Of a stretch of 64,000 bases of DNA, positions 37,196 to 47,449 are shown in pieces. The DNA comes from Armatimonadota bacterium (lineage in GTDB: Bacteria; Sysuimicrobiota; Sysuimicrobiia; Sysuimicrobiales; Humicultoraceae): positions 184,612 to 248,611 of the forward strand of contig VGFA01000003.1 in NCBI GenBank assembly GCA_016869025.1. Reading direction: 5' to 3'. Within the stretch, counting starts at the first letter, position 1; every line of letters begins with the position of its first letter. The notes under the pieces are model-generated. The model saw nothing but the letters and a program-made list of their open reading frames with translations, was not told the DNA's origin and did not search any database. A program made the position numbers and the translations under genes.

Positions 37196-37633
37196 CTACC
37201 GAGGGCCGAGGTGGGAGGAATCGAAGGGGATGCTCAGCAGGTCGTCCAGGTGGAAGACCCGGGGTGCGCCTCTGGGCCCGGCCACGATAACCTCCCGGAC
37301 CCCAAACTCGTGCATCACCTGCCGGCAGGCACCGCAGGGCATGGCAGCCCGGGCGTCCGTGACGACGGCCACCGCGCGCATCCTGCGGTGCCCCTCGGCA
37401 ATCGCCCGGTGGATCGCGACGCGCTCGGCGCACAGTGACAGCCCGTACGACGCGTTCTCCACGTTGCAACCCGAGATCACCGCCCCGGACGCGGTCAGTA
37501 CCGAGGCACCCACGGCGTAGCGAGAGTAGGGCGAGTAGGCGCGCCGGCGGGCCGCCCGCGCAGCGCGCACCATCTCCCTGAGCACGGGCCCCGATGGACC
37601 CCGCGGGCCCGGCCGGGACTTTGACCGGCTCAC
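37196..37633 (-). CDS. cdd: Cytidine deaminase
   Basis: The zinc motifs are complete: CNVENASYGLSLCAERVA (His replaced by Cys as in tetrameric enzymes) with the catalytic Glu, and MPCGACRQVMHEF. A YSPYSRYAVGASV stretch precedes them. It deaminates cytidine and deoxycytidine in pyrimidine salvage. A GTG at 37633 overlaps the DUF502 stop as GTGA and gives 145 residues; an ATG at 37573 would give 125. In Firmicutes it normally lies between dgkA and era, as roughly here. Confidence 0.92.
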   Translation of the reverse strand: MSRSKSRPGPRGPSGPVLREMVRAARAARRRAYSPYSRYAVGASVLTASGAVISGCNVENASYGLSLCAERVAIHRAIAEGHRRMRAVAVVTDARAAMPCGACRQVMHEFGVREVIVAGPRGAPRVFHLDDLLSIPFDSSHLGPR

Positions 37634-38253
37634 TCGAACCTGCCCTCGGGGGGGCTGGCGTTCGCGGCATAGGGCGGGGTAACGATGCCCGCTGAGACAA
37701 CAAGCTTCAGCGCGTCCTCCACGCTCATCTCCAGGGGCGTGACCTGGTTCTCGGGCACCAGGCAGAGGAAACCCGTTGTGGGGTTCGGCGTGGTGACCAC
37801 GAAGACGTTGATCACGCGCTGGGCCGTCTTCTCCTGCGCCTCGCCTCGCGTTTCGCCGGTGACGAACCCGATCGTGTAGATGCCTTGACGCGGCCATTCC
37901 ACCAGCACGGCCTGCCGGAACGCCCCGCGTTTCTGCAGCAGGAGCGCGTCACTGATCTGCTTGGTGGCCGAGTAGACGGTCCTGGCCAGTGGTATCCGCA
38001 TCATGAACCCATCGAACACCCGCACGATGCGGCTCCCGATGATGTTGCTGGCCAGCGTGCCCGTCACGAGGATCAGCAGGATCCCTGCCACCAGGCCCAG
38101 CCCCGGGATCCGAGTCCCAAACAGATAGGTGAAGACCGGACCCAGCAGGCTGTCGAGGAAGCGGAAGAGGGCCAGCAGGACAAACACGGTGACGCCCGCG
38201 GGCAGAACCACCAGGAGTCCCGCAACCAGGTGCCTCTGAAAGTGGTGTCGCAT
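37630..38253 (-). CDS. DUF502 family membrane protein
   Basis: A 207-residue protein with two membrane segments near the N-terminus (LVAGLLVVLPAGVTVFVLLAL; LGLVAGILLILVTGTLASN split), then a soluble domain (IPLARTVYSATKQISDALL; TGFLCLVPENQVTPLEMSVE). This matches DUF502. The function is unknown. The ATG 38253 overlaps the CorC-like gene's stop as TGATG, and its end overlaps cdd. Confidence 0.85.
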   Translation of the reverse strand: MRHHFQRHLVAGLLVVLPAGVTVFVLLALFRFLDSLLGPVFTYLFGTRIPGLGLVAGILLILVTGTLASNIIGSRIVRVFDGFMMRIPLARTVYSATKQISDALLLQKRGAFRQAVLVEWPRQGIYTIGFVTGETRGEAQEKTAQRVINVFVVTTPNPTTGFLCLVPENQVTPLEMSVEDALKLVVSAGIVTPPYAANASPPEGRFE

Positions 38254-39533
38254 CAATCTTCGGGCTCTGCGCTGGGAGCGATCCTTGTGATCCTGACCTG
38301 CTCGATGCGGTGGCCATCCACGCGCTCGACCCTGAGTTCCACGCCGTCAAACGTGACCCGCTCTCCCTGCGTAGGCATGTGCCCGAGCAGGCTGTACACG
38401 AATCCGCCCAGAGAGTCCACCTCGCCCACGGGCAACTCCAAGTCGAGCGCGGCGTTGACCTCTTCGATGTGCAGGCGACCGTCCACCAGCGCCACGCCGT
38501 CGCTGTGCACGGTGATCGGCGCCTCCTCCTTGTCGTACTCGTCCCGGATCGGCCCCACGATCTCCTCTAGGAGGTCCTCTATGGTGACCAGCCCGGCCGT
38601 GCCCCCGTACTCGTCCACCGCGATCGCCATGTGCACCTGCTCTCGGCGCATCTCGCGGAACAGATCATCCAGCCGCTTGCTGTCAGGAACGAAGTAGGCC
38701 GGCCGCGTGAAATCGCGCACTGTTCCTTCCAGGCGACCGTCCTTGAATCCCGAGAGCAGGTCCTTCACGTGCACCAGGCCGACGATGTGATCCACGGTAT
38801 CGTGGTAGACCGGGACCCGCGAGTGTGCGTGAGTGCGGACGACGTCCAGGATCGCCTCGATCGGGTCATCGGCCTCGACACAAACCATGTCCACGCGCGG
38901 TACCATCACCTCACGCACGACGGTGTCACCGAGCTCGATGATAGAGTGGATCATCTCGCTCTCGTCCTGCTCGAGGACCCCCTGCTCCTCTCCCATGCGG
39001 ACCAGGATCTGGATCTCTTCCTCGGTCACCATCGGCGCGTCGGGACGCACGCGCCCTCCCAGCGGCCGTGCCAGTACGTTCGTCAGGAACGACAGGACGC
39101 GGTTGACCGGCGCGAGCAGCGCCGAGAACCATGCGACCGGGCGGGCGGCCAGCAGGGAGAACCGATCGGCGTGATGGGCCGCGATAGTCTTGGGGGTGAT
39201 CTCTGCGAACAACAGCACCGCCAGCGTGACAGCGGCGAAGGCGTAGACCGGGCCACGTTCCGGCCCCAGCCACCTGACCAGGGCGGTTGTGGCGACGACC
39301 GCCGTTGCCATGTTGACTATGTTGTTGCCTATCAGAAGGGTCGAGAGGAGCCGGGCTGGATTGTCCAGCAGGCCCAGCGCGGCCCTGGCCCGGGAGTTGC
39401 CATCCTCCTTGAGGTGACGCAGTTTGAGGCGGTTGGCCGCAAACAGAGCCGTCTCGGATCCCGAGAAGAAGGCCGAGAGGAGAAGCAGAAGGCCCAGGAG
39501 CAGCAGTTCGATCGCATAACTTGACGCGTCCAA
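38253..39533 (-). CDS. CorC/HlyC-type protein (CNNM-CBS-transporter-associated domain)
   Basis: 426 residues: an N-terminal CNNM/DUF21 membrane domain with three or four segments (ELLLLGLLLLLSAFFSGSETA; EITPKTIAAHHADRF), a CBS pair (VMVPRVDMVCVEADDPIEA; HIVGLVHVKDLL) and a C-terminal CorC_HlyC domain (MAIAVDEYGGTAGLVTIEDL). Homologues are magnesium efflux or sodium-coupled exporters, commonly labelled hemolysins. The only family-consistent start is TTG at 39533, with a weak ribosome-binding site. An extended -10 lies upstream. Confidence 0.9.
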   Translation of the reverse strand: MDASSYAIELLLLGLLLLLSAFFSGSETALFAANRLKLRHLKEDGNSRARAALGLLDNPARLLSTLLIGNNIVNMATAVVATTALVRWLGPERGPVYAFAAVTLAVLLFAEITPKTIAAHHADRFSLLAARPVAWFSALLAPVNRVLSFLTNVLARPLGGRVRPDAPMVTEEEIQILVRMGEEQGVLEQDESEMIHSIIELGDTVVREVMVPRVDMVCVEADDPIEAILDVVRTHAHSRVPVYHDTVDHIVGLVHVKDLLSGFKDGRLEGTVRDFTRPAYFVPDSKRLDDLFREMRREQVHMAIAVDEYGGTAGLVTIEDLLEEIVGPIRDEYDKEEAPITVHSDGVALVDGRLHIEEVNAALDLELPVGEVDSLGGFVYSLLGHMPTQGERVTFDGVELRVERVDGHRIEQVRITRIAPSAEPED

Positions 39534-39581
39534 GGGAAGTTGTGCCTGCCTTTTTGGCCGGGCGGCAGCCGGATCTCCTAG

Positions 39582-39590
39582 ATTATATCA
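39582..39590 (-). promoter_or_regulatory. Extended -10 promoter before CorC-like gene
   Basis: TGATATAAT on the minus strand, identical to the prfB promoter, between dgkA and the CorC-like gene. There is no recognisable -35. Transcription would start about 40 bases before the TTG. Confidence 0.55.
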
Positions 39591-39595
39591 CAGAC

Positions 39596-40060
39596 CTACC
39601 GCCGCGAACCGGCCTGCCAGAGGGCCAGGGTCGCGCAGGTCAGCACACCAAGCAGCACAACCACCCGGCCGGCGAATAGGGCGTCGGCCCTTCCCATCCC
39701 GACCGCGGTCGCCACGGGTGGCCCCAGGGTGACCACGCCCACGATCGCGGCGCCTATCGCGGCAACCAGCACGGCCGCCGCGCTCATGTCCTTCGCCCGC
39801 CCGCCCAGTGAATCGTGCCGGCCGCCGACGTGCATGTCCACCACCGCCTCCACCGCGGTGTTCAACAGCTCGACGGCCATCACGCCGGCCATCGCGACGA
39901 TGAGAACGGTGGTCTCCGCGGCCGGCAGCTCCAGCCACATCACAGCGGCAGACACCGCGCACGCGATGAGAACGTGAATCCGCATGGTCCGTTGGGAGTT
40001 CATGGCCGCTACCAGCCCGCGGCCCGCGTACTCGAAGCTCTGCCACAGTGTGTGCCGCAT
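39596..40060 (-). CDS. dgkA: Diacylglycerol/undecaprenol kinase
   Basis: A 154-residue membrane protein with three hydrophobic segments. It has the family signature ELLNTAVEAVVDM followed by RAKDMSAAAVLVAA. The Gram-positive members phosphorylate undecaprenol for cell-wall carrier recycling. It lies 9 bases downstream of ybeY, as in many Firmicutes. Confidence 0.93.
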   Translation of the reverse strand: MRHTLWQSFEYAGRGLVAAMNSQRTMRIHVLIACAVSAAVMWLELPAAETTVLIVAMAGVMAVELLNTAVEAVVDMHVGGRHDSLGGRAKDMSAAAVLVAAIGAAIVGVVTLGPPVATAVGMGRADALFAGRVVVLLGVLTCATLALWQAGSRR

Positions 40061-40069
40061 GTTTCAACC

Positions 40070-40540
40070 CTACCCTCCTGATCCGAAGATCCGCTCCAGG
40101 ATCTTTCGCTCGAGCGCCCGCATCACTCCGGCGTCTCGCACCGCGTGGTCGTCGTAGCCACGCAGATGGAGAAGGCCGTGCACCAACAGCAGCACCACCT
40201 CACGGCGAACCGACCAGCCGGCGTCGCGCGCCTGGGCACGGGCCCGTTCCACAGAGATCACTATCTCCCCAAGCAAGGGGCCGCGCAGGCCCGGCTCTGC
40301 TGAATGAGTCCGCGCCGCCGGGGAGGCCGGCTCACCCGGGAATGCCAGCACGTCGGTAGGTCCCCGGTGACCCAGGAACCGGCGGTTGAGCCGGCCGATT
40401 GTGGCGTCGTCCACGAGGGCGATCTCAATCTCTGCCCTGCGGGGGCACCGGGTGGCCCTCATCGCCGTCAGGGCCGCCCCCCTGAGCAGGCCTAGGGGAA
40501 TTGAGTGCCGGACGCCCGCCGCCGCGATGTGGACGCGCAT
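40070..40540 (-). CDS. ybeY: Endoribonuclease YbeY
   Basis: 156 residues from the ATG at 40540 (GAGG seven bases upstream). It has RRFLGHRGPTDVLAFPG, GEIVISVERARAQA and the zinc motif HGLLHLRGYDDH. YbeY takes part in 16S rRNA 3'-end processing and ribosome quality control. There are insertions in the middle (ASPAARTHSAEPGLRG) relative to shorter homologues. It is located between the PgpH-like gene and dgkA. Confidence 0.94.
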   Translation of the reverse strand: MRVHIAAAGVRHSIPLGLLRGAALTAMRATRCPRRAEIEIALVDDATIGRLNRRFLGHRGPTDVLAFPGEPASPAARTHSAEPGLRGPLLGEIVISVERARAQARDAGWSVRREVVLLLVHGLLHLRGYDDHAVRDAGVMRALERKILERIFGSGG

Positions 40541-40549
40541 CAAACCACC

Positions 40550-41974
40550 TCAGCGCGCCTTGGCCGGGCGGTCGCGGCGTCGCCGTGCGAGTTCCCCCTC
40601 GAGATCAGGGTACTCCAGGCGCGGGTGCAGCACCCCTGCCAGAATCCGCGCGAACGCAGAGGCGGTCCGGCCCAGGTCGCGAAAGGTCAGGCCGCACTCG
40701 TCGAGCTGGCCGTCCTCCAGCTTGTCTCGGATGATCCTGCGCACCACGTCCTCCAGCCGGTCCGGGGTGGGCCGGTTGAGAGACCGGACTGCCGCCTCCG
40801 CGGCATCGGCCAGCATCACGACACCCGCCTCTGGAGTCTGCGGCTTGGGTCCCTCGTACCGAAACGCGAACTCGTCCAGGGGATCTCCGCGTTCCAGGGC
40901 CTGGTGGTAGAAGTACGTCAGCAGCGCTGTGCCGTGGTGCTGGGGGATGAAGTCGGCCACCGGCTGGGGAAGCCCGTACTCGCGCGCGAGGTCTATCCCG
41001 TCCCGGACGTGGGCACTGACCGTGAGCGCCGACAGGCTCGGCGTCATCTTGTCGTGTGGGTTATCTATGCCGACCTGGTTCTCCACGAAGAACGCGGGTC
41101 GGCGGAGCTTGCCGATGTCGTGGTAGTAGGTGCCCACGCGGGCCAACAGCGCGTCGGCACCCACGGCCTCGGCCGCGGCCTCGGCCATGTTGGCCACCAT
41201 GATGCTGTGGTGGTATGTCCCGGGTGCCTCCAGTTGGAGGCGCCGGAGCAATGGGTGCGCCGGGCTGGCCAGCTCCAGGAGCTTGATCGGGGTGATCAAT
41301 CCAAAGAGCTGCTCCAGGAAGGGAAGGACCCCAACGGCGACGACCGCCGCGAGCAATCCGCTGCCGAAGGCGTAGGCGGCGTTGGTCGCGATGGCAGGGT
41401 AGATGGGCAGACCCTCCAGCAGCCCTGTGGCCAGCGCCGCGATCGCGCTGGCCGCGCCCACGAGCAGCCCGGCAGCGCCGAAGTCCGACCGGTGGTTGAC
41501 CTGACGGCAGGCAAAGACGCCGACCAAGCCGCCGATGAAGACAACCACAACCGTCGGGAACTGCTGCTCGGCGGCTAGGCCAACCAGGATGGCGAAGGCA
41601 GCGGACGAGAACAGGGCCGGCCTGGGACGCAGCAGTATGGACAGCAGCATTGCCCCTGCCGGCGCTGGAGCCAGATAGTTGCTGAAACGCGGCGCACCGA
41701 AGACCTGCGCAAGGCCCAGCGTGCCTATCGCCACCAGGCTCCAGAGGACCAGGAGCCGGTCGGCTTCCCAGATCTCGCGCTGGTGCTGCCACAGATAGAC
41801 CCCGGTTACTGCCAGCACCAGTCCGACAACCAAGGTCGCGCCGGCCACGCTGGCCCAGGATATCCCTGTAGGAAGATAGTCCAGGCCGATGATCAAGACC
41901 AAGCAGAAAAGGGTCACCAGACCCAGCAGAACCCGCCTCACCCACATCGGGCGGATCAGCGAGGATGCCCTCAT
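40550..41974 (-). CDS. PgpH-type 7TM-HD protein, shortened (c-di-AMP phosphodiesterase-like)
   Basis: 474 residues: about eight membrane segments followed by a cytosolic HD domain, GTYHHSIMVANMAEAAAEAV, TYYHDIGKLRRPAFF (HD pair), DFIPQHHGTALLTYFYHQA and VVMLADAAEAAVRSL. It resembles PgpH, which degrades c-di-AMP, but the large extracellular 7TMR-HDED domain is missing. Only a short stretch precedes the 7TM region. It overlaps the phoH stop as ATGA; the phoH-pgpH-ybeY order is typical. Confidence 0.88.
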   Translation of the reverse strand: MRASSLIRPMWVRRVLLGLVTLFCLVLIIGLDYLPTGISWASVAGATLVVGLVLAVTGVYLWQHQREIWEADRLLVLWSLVAIGTLGLAQVFGAPRFSNYLAPAPAGAMLLSILLRPRPALFSSAAFAILVGLAAEQQFPTVVVVFIGGLVGVFACRQVNHRSDFGAAGLLVGAASAIAALATGLLEGLPIYPAIATNAAYAFGSGLLAAVVAVGVLPFLEQLFGLITPIKLLELASPAHPLLRRLQLEAPGTYHHSIMVANMAEAAAEAVGADALLARVGTYYHDIGKLRRPAFFVENQVGIDNPHDKMTPSLSALTVSAHVRDGIDLAREYGLPQPVADFIPQHHGTALLTYFYHQALERGDPLDEFAFRYEGPKPQTPEAGVVMLADAAEAAVRSLNRPTPDRLEDVVRRIIRDKLEDGQLDECGLTFRDLGRTASAFARILAGVLHPRLEYPDLEGELARRRRDRPAKAR

Positions 41975-42972
41975 GATGGCGATGCCCCGGATGGGCCCTC
42001 GCCACGGGAGGCCTCGAATCGCTCATAGGCCCGCACGATCGTCTGGACCAGCTCGTGGCGCACGACGTCCCCCTCGGTCAGCTCGACGAAGGCGATCCCC
42101 TCCAGCCCCCTGAAGATCTCGCGCGCCTCAACCATGCCTGAGGCCCGATCGCGCGGGAGGTCAATCTGCGTGATGTCTCCTGTGACGACCGCCTTGGATC
42201 CAAACCCTAACCGCGTCAGGAACATCTTCATCTGCTCGCGGGTGGTGTTCTGCGCTTCGTCCAGGATTATGAACGCATCGTTGAGTGTCCGGCCGCGCAT
42301 GAACGCCAGGGGTGCCACCTCGATAACCCCGCGCTCGCTGAGCCGGCCGAACCGCTCGGGCCCAACCATCTCGTAGAGGGCATCGTAGAGCGGGCGCAGG
42401 TAGGGATCCACCTTGGCCGCGATGTCTCCGGGCAGGAACCCGAGTTTCTCCCCTGCCTCGATCGCCGGTCGCGTCAGCACGATCCGCTGCACGCTCCGGG
42501 CGCGCAGCGCCACCGTAGCCATTGCCACCGCCAGGTAGGTCTTGCCGGTCCCTGCCGGGCCAACCGCGAACGTGAGATCGTGGTGCTTCATGGCCTCGAC
42601 GTACGCCCGTTGCCCGCTCGTGCGCGGGACGACCTGTTTGCCGCTGGCGGTGACGACGAGGGTCTCGCCCCCGAGCGTCACCTCCCCGGCCGCGGCAAGG
42701 CCTTGGCTCCGGCGCAGGGTGCGGCGCATGTCGGACGGGGCCACCATCTGCCCGGATCTGGCGGTGGCGATCAACTGCCGGAGAAGCCGGACGGCCGAAT
42801 CCACCTGCGCAGGCGAACCGCGAACTACCAGAGCGTCGCCGCGAACCGCAACCGATGCTCCGGTCTCCTCCTCGATGACCCGGAGGAGCGCGTCTTGCTG
42901 TCCCACCACGGCCACGATGTCGGTGCCGGGGGGAAGGGGGACTGTGACTTCGCTCGTGCCAGGCTGCGCCAA
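41971..42972 (-). CDS. phoH: PhoH-like ATPase
   Basis: 333 residues with an N-terminal KH-like RNA-binding region (VVGQQDALLRVIEEETGASV) and a P-loop ATPase: Walker A VGPAGTGKTYLAVAM, Walker B FIILDEAQNTTREQM, and VVTGDITQIDLPR. It is thought to act in RNA metabolism with YbeY. It starts with TTG at 42972 (AGGAGG six bases upstream). Confidence 0.94.
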   Translation of the reverse strand: MAQPGTSEVTVPLPPGTDIVAVVGQQDALLRVIEEETGASVAVRGDALVVRGSPAQVDSAVRLLRQLIATARSGQMVAPSDMRRTLRRSQGLAAAGEVTLGGETLVVTASGKQVVPRTSGQRAYVEAMKHHDLTFAVGPAGTGKTYLAVAMATVALRARSVQRIVLTRPAIEAGEKLGFLPGDIAAKVDPYLRPLYDALYEMVGPERFGRLSERGVIEVAPLAFMRGRTLNDAFIILDEAQNTTREQMKMFLTRLGFGSKAVVTGDITQIDLPRDRASGMVEAREIFRGLEGIAFVELTEGDVVRHELVQTIVRAYERFEASRGEGPSGASPS

Positions 42973-43035
42973 TCGGGCCTCCTGTTGCGACCACCTTCGG
43001 CAGCCGGCCGGAACCCTCCTCCCGGCTCAGCCGCC

Positions 43036-43488
43036 TCAGGTGAGCGCGCGGAGCTTGCGCAGGAGGGCGGCGCGCCGACCTGGTCGGCGCGGTACTACCA
43101 GGATGGTATTGTCGCCGGCCACGGTCCCGGCCACCTCGGGCCAGGCGGCAACATCAATGGCCTCTGCCACCGCGCCGGCGCTGCCGAACGTGGTCTTGAC
43201 CAGCACGAGGCCGCTGCCCTCCTCCACGTTCACCAGATAGTCCGCGAAGGCGCGGCGCAGCCTGGCCTCGGCTTCACCCGCAGGCGGGCGCGCCGGCGCA
43301 GGGGCCTGGTACCGGTAGCCACCGACGCCGGTCGGGACCTTGATCAGGCCGAGGCGCCGAATGTCCCGTGAAACCGTGGCCTGCGTTATCTTGACGCCGG
43401 CACGACGCAGCGCCTTCACCAGACCCGACTGGGTTCTGATAGGGTGGCGGGCGACGATCTCGAGCAGGAGGCGATCCCTCTTCCGCAT
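43036..43488 (-). CDS. argR: Arginine repressor ArgR
   Basis: A 150-residue protein from the ATG at 43488. The winged-helix N-terminus is MRKRDRLLLEIVARHPIRTQ with KALRRAGVKITQATVSRDIR. The C-terminal trimer/arginine-binding domain has the VAGTVAGDNTILVV motif with the ligand Asp. It represses arginine synthesis when arginine is bound. As the last gene after argH it is likely part of the operon it controls; see the ARG-box-like site at 50676-50689. Confidence 0.95.
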   Translation of the reverse strand: MRKRDRLLLEIVARHPIRTQSGLVKALRRAGVKITQATVSRDIRRLGLIKVPTGVGGYRYQAPAPARPPAGEAEARLRRAFADYLVNVEEGSGLVLVKTTFGSAGAVAEAIDVAAWPEVAGTVAGDNTILVVPRRPGRRAALLRKLRALT

Positions 43489-43499
43489 AGATAGGCCCC

Positions 43500-44978
43500 C
43501 TATTCTGGGGCGGCGCTCAACAGGCGGGCGGTGGCTGCCTGTTGAGCAGCCCGAACCTGATTGAGCCAGGCACGCTGCGCCTCCAGCGCGGCGCGAGCGG
43601 ACTCCATTGCCCCCGCGACCCTTGCGGGCGCCGTGCCACCTGGCACGTCCTTGGAGGCAACTGCGCCCTCGGGGGTAGCAGCGTCCAGCACATCGCCCTG
43701 GAACTCCGGGGAGATCCGGCGGTAGTCTTCCAGTGGCAACTCCCACAGCTCGCGGCCTGCGGCCTCGGCCGCGCACACCACCTGACCGGCAAGGCGGTGC
43801 GCCTCGCGGAACGGAACCCGGCGCCGCACCAGGTAATCCGCGACCTCAGTCGCCGTGAGGTGCCCGCCCCGCAGGGCCTCCCTCATCCGTTCCGGACGGA
43901 TCACCATCCCCTCTACAACCAGGGTCATGGCAGCGACAGCCATCCCGGCTGATCGAAAGGCGGTGAGCACAGGCGCCTTGTCCTCCTGGAGGTCACGGCT
44001 GTAGCCAAACGCCACACCCTTCTGCACCGCGGCCAGCGTAACCAATGGGCCCAGGACCACACCGGCCTGGGCCCGTACGAGCTCCAAGAGATCGGGGTTC
44101 TTCTTCTGGGGCATCAGGCTGCTGCCGGTGGCAAGGGCATCGGGCAGATCAATAAACCCAAACTCCCGGGTGGCCCACAGCACCAGCTCCTCGGCCCAGC
44201 GCGACAGGTGAACCAGCAGCCCGGTCACCGCCGCCACTGTCTCGAACACGAAGTCCCGGTCGCCGGTGGCATCAACGCTGTTCTCGCTGATTCCGGAAAA
44301 CCCCATGAGTTCGGCCTGTCGCCCACGATCCACCGGGTAGCCGGTGCCGGCGATCGCCCCGGACCCCAGGGGCGAGGCATCGAGGCGTCGGTGGGCGTCC
44401 CGCAGGCGACCTGCATCCCGGCCCAGCATCCAGAAGTAGGCCAGCAGGTGGTGGGCCAGCACAACGGGCTGGGCGCGCTGGAGGTGCGTGTAGCCCGGAA
44501 CCAGCACGTCTTCTGCCTCGCGGACGCGCTCCAGGAGTGCCTCCTGAAGCGCAGTCACCGCCTCGACCAGGCAGGTGATCCGATCCTTGAGATCGAGGCG
44601 CATGGCGGTTACGACCTGGTCGTTGCGGCTTCGGCCCGTGGGCAGCCAGCCCGCTGCATGGCCAATCCTGGCCGTAAGGGTGGCCTCGATGAACGAGTGC
44701 ACATCCTCGAACTCGTCCCCGGGAACCAGAGTGCCGGCCTCGGCCTCCTCCAGCATCTGGCGGAGCGCCCGCGCCAGGTCCGCGGCTGCCTGCGGCGTGA
44801 CCACTCCGGCCTCGGCCAGGGAGGTCAGGTGCGCCAGGCCGGCCATCAGATCCCACACCAGCAGGTGACGGTCCACCGGAAGCGAGGTGAGGAGCGGAGC
44901 GATGCGGGGGTCCGGGGGTTCTCTGAACCGCCCTCCCCACATCAGGTAAGGGGTGTCCGGCTCAGTCGGTCTGCTCAC
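43500..44978 (-). CDS. argH: Argininosuccinate lyase ArgH
   Basis: 492 residues from a GTG at 44978 that overlaps the argG end by 17 bases; an internal ATG at 44942 ([11 protein letters not shown]) is also possible. It has the fumarase/lyase superfamily signature [39 protein letters not shown] and [16 protein letters not shown]. It splits argininosuccinate to arginine and fumarate, the last step of the pathway. It is followed by argR 11 bases later. Confidence 0.97.
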   Translation of the reverse strand: MSRPTEPDTPYLMWGGRFREPPDPRIAPLLTSLPVDRHLLVWDLMAGLAHLTSLAEAGVVTPQAAADLARALRQMLEEAEAGTLVPGDEFEDVHSFIEATLTARIGHAAGWLPTGRSRNDQVVTAMRLDLKDRITCLVEAVTALQEALLERVREAEDVLVPGYTHLQRAQPVVLAHHLLAYFWMLGRDAGRLRDAHRRLDASPLGSGAIAGTGYPVDRGRQAELMGFSGISENSVDATGDRDFVFETVAAVTGLLVHLSRWAEELVLWATREFGFIDLPDALATGSSLMPQKKNPDLLELVRAQAGVVLGPLVTLAAVQKGVAFGYSRDLQEDKAPVLTAFRSAGMAVAAMTLVVEGMVIRPERMREALRGGHLTATEVADYLVRRRVPFREAHRLAGQVVCAAEAAGRELWELPLEDYRRISPEFQGDVLDAATPEGAVASKDVPGGTAPARVAGAMESARAALEAQRAWLNQVRAAQQAATARLLSAAPE

Positions 44979-46191
44979 GGCGGCCCTGCGCGAGGTGCGG
45001 GTTGGCCTGGGCAAAGACCCTGATCGGCAGCCCCCACAGCGTGATGAAGCCCCCGGCCTGGCGTTGATCGTAGACTCTGTCCTCGCCGAATGTCGCCAGT
45101 TCGACGTCGTAGAGTGAGTATGGGGACTTACGGCCCACGGGCAAGACGCTGCCCTTGAACAGGCGCAGGCGCACAGTTCCGGTGACGGTCCTCTGGGTCG
45201 AGGCGACGAAAGCATCAAAGGCCTGCCGCAGTGGAGAGAACCATTGGCCGTAGTAGATCAGCTCGGCATAACGCTGGGCGATCTGGATCTTGTGGTGGGC
45301 GCAGTCGCGCTCAACGGTGATCGCCTCGAGATCGTGGTGGGCGGCCACGAGCACCGTGCCCCCGGGCGTCTCGTAGACGCACCGTACCTTCATGCCCACC
45401 AGCCGGTTCTCCACGATGTCCACGCGGCCGATGCCGTGCCTCCCGGCGAGCGCGTTCAGGCGCTCGATGAGGGTCAGGGGGTCGAGCCGCACGCCGTCCA
45501 GGCCCACGGGCCTGCCGGTCTCGATCTCAATCTCCACGTATTCGGGCGCGTCGGGCGCGGTGCGGGGATCCGCGGTGTACTGGTAGAGGTCGTGCGGCGG
45601 TTCGGCCCAGATGTCCTCCAGTATTCCTCCCTCGCTGCTGCAGTGCCAGAGGTTGCGGTCCACGCTGTAGGGTTTGGCCTGAGTGGTCGTTACCGGCACG
45701 CCGTGGGCCGCGGCGTACTCGATCGCTTGGTCGCGCGAACGGATCTGCCACTCCCGCCAGGGCGCTATCACGCGCAGGTGCGGGGCGAGCGCCTGGTAGG
45801 CCAGCTCGAAACGAACCTGGTCGTTGCCCTTGCCCGTGCAACCGTGGGCCAGGGCGTCGGCGCCTTCCGCGAGCGCGACCTCGACCTGCGCCTTCGCGAT
45901 CAGCGGCCGCGCCAGCGCGGTGCCCAGCAGGTACCGTCCCTCGTAAACCGCGCCCGCCTGGACCATGGGGAGGATGTGGTCGGTTACGAAGGCCTGCCGC
46001 ACATCCACCACGTGCGCGGACGACGCGCCGCTGGCCAGCGCCTTGGCTCGGACAGCATCGAGGTCCTCGCCCTGACCAACGTCGGCGATTACCGCCATGA
46101 CATCGCAACCGTACGTCTCCCGCAGCCATGGGATGGCAATAGAGGTGTCCAGCCCTCCTGAATACGACAGCGCCACCTTCCTGATCTCCAT
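44962..46191 (-). CDS. argG: Argininosuccinate synthase ArgG
   Basis: A 409-residue ATP-dependent ligase with the N-type P-loop [52 protein letters not shown] and [12 protein letters not shown]. It joins citrulline and aspartate. It lies 40 bases downstream of argD and overlaps argH. Confidence 0.97.
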   Translation of the reverse strand: MEIRKVALSYSGGLDTSIAIPWLRETYGCDVMAVIADVGQGEDLDAVRAKALASGASSAHVVDVRQAFVTDHILPMVQAGAVYEGRYLLGTALARPLIAKAQVEVALAEGADALAHGCTGKGNDQVRFELAYQALAPHLRVIAPWREWQIRSRDQAIEYAAAHGVPVTTTQAKPYSVDRNLWHCSSEGGILEDIWAEPPHDLYQYTADPRTAPDAPEYVEIEIETGRPVGLDGVRLDPLTLIERLNALAGRHGIGRVDIVENRLVGMKVRCVYETPGGTVLVAAHHDLEAITVERDCAHHKIQIAQRYAELIYYGQWFSPLRQAFDAFVASTQRTVTGTVRLRLFKGSVLPVGRKSPYSLYDVELATFGEDRVYDQRQAGGFITLWGLPIRVFAQANPHLAQGRREQTD

Positions 46192-46231
46192 GGCAACACC
46201 CCTTCCCTGGGGCCGAACCTCTAGCCGGGCG

Positions 46232-47446
46232 CTACTGGACCGGTGCGGCGGTAGCGACAGGCGCCTGGGATGCCTCCAGCACGCGGCCCAGTATCACCAG
46301 CGCCTGTTCTATCTCTGGTTGTTGCACCACGAGCGGCGGGGCGAACCGCAGCGCCGTGGGCGCCACCGCGTTGACAAGCAGGCCGGCGCGCCGGCACGCG
46401 TCCACCACCGGCGCGGCCTCGCCGTTGAGCTCCAGCGCCAGCAGGAGCCCCCGTCCGCGCACGGCCTTTGCCAGGCCTCCATCCACCAGTACCTGAAGCC
46501 CGGCCGCGAGGACCGCACCCATGGCGGCGGCGCCCTCGGCCAGGCGCTCACGCGCGACGACCTCGAGGACCGCCAGGGCAGCGGCGCACGCAAGCGGGTT
46601 TCCGCCGAACGTGCTGCCGTGATCACCCGGAGAGAACCCGCACGCGGACTCCCTGGCCAGCATCGCACCGATGGGAAACCCGCCTCCCAGTCCCTTGGCC
46701 AGGGTGAGGACATCGGGGACGATGCCGTACTGCTCATAGGCGAAGAGTGTTCCCGTACGGGCTATCCCTGTCTGCACCTCGTCGAGCATAAGCAGCAGCC
46801 CACGCTCGTCGCACAGCCGGCGCACGCCGGTCAGGTACTCGGGGGTTGCGGGCTGGATACCGCTCTCGCCCTGGATCGGCTCGAGCAGTACCGCGCACGT
46901 GCGCTCGTTGACGGCCGCCCGGGCCGCCTCCAGGTCGTTGAACGGCACGGGCACGAATCCCGGCGGGAGCGGGTTGAAGGCCTCCTGATACTTGGGCTGC
47001 ATCGTGGCCGCCAGCGTGGCCATGGTGCGGCCGTGGAAAGACTGATGGGCGACGATGATCTCATAGCGGTTCGCGCCGTCGCGCTTTCCCCACCTCCGCG
47101 ACAGCTTGATCGCCGCCTCGTTTGCCTCGGCCCCGCTGTTGCAGAAGAAGGCCCGGTCGCAGGCCGAGTGCTCCACGAGCCACTGCGCCAGCATCGCCTG
47201 CTCGGCAATGTGGTAGAGGTTCGACACGTGCAGCATCCTCGCGGCCTGGGCCTGAATCGCCGCTACCAGGGCCGGATGACCATGACCCAACGCGCTGACC
47301 GCGATCCCGCCAATGAAGTCCAGGTAGCGCCTGCCCTCGAGGTCCACCAGCCAGACGCCCTCACCGTGGGAGAAGGCCACCGGGGCGCGTCGGTAGGTCG
47401 TCATGAGGTACTGCTGCGTCAAGGCGATCGCCTGCTCCGTGGTCAT
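46232..47446 (-). CDS. argD: Acetylornithine aminotransferase ArgD
   Basis: A 404-residue class III PLP aminotransferase with [54 protein letters not shown], the PLP-lysine in [17 protein letters not shown], and [19 protein letters not shown]. It forms N-acetylornithine. It starts 3 bases after the argB stop. Confidence 0.96.
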   Translation of the reverse strand: MTTEQAIALTQQYLMTTYRRAPVAFSHGEGVWLVDLEGRRYLDFIGGIAVSALGHGHPALVAAIQAQAARMLHVSNLYHIAEQAMLAQWLVEHSACDRAFFCNSGAEANEAAIKLSRRWGKRDGANRYEIIVAHQSFHGRTMATLAATMQPKYQEAFNPLPPGFVPVPFNDLEAARAAVNERTCAVLLEPIQGESGIQPATPEYLTGVRRLCDERGLLLMLDEVQTGIARTGTLFAYEQYGIVPDVLTLAKGLGGGFPIGAMLARESACGFSPGDHGSTFGGNPLACAAALAVLEVVARERLAEGAAAMGAVLAAGLQVLVDGGLAKAVRGRGLLLALELNGEAAPVVDACRRAGLLVNAVAPTALRFAPPLVVQQPEIEQALVILGRVLEASQAPVATAAPVQ

Positions 47447-47449
47447 GCC

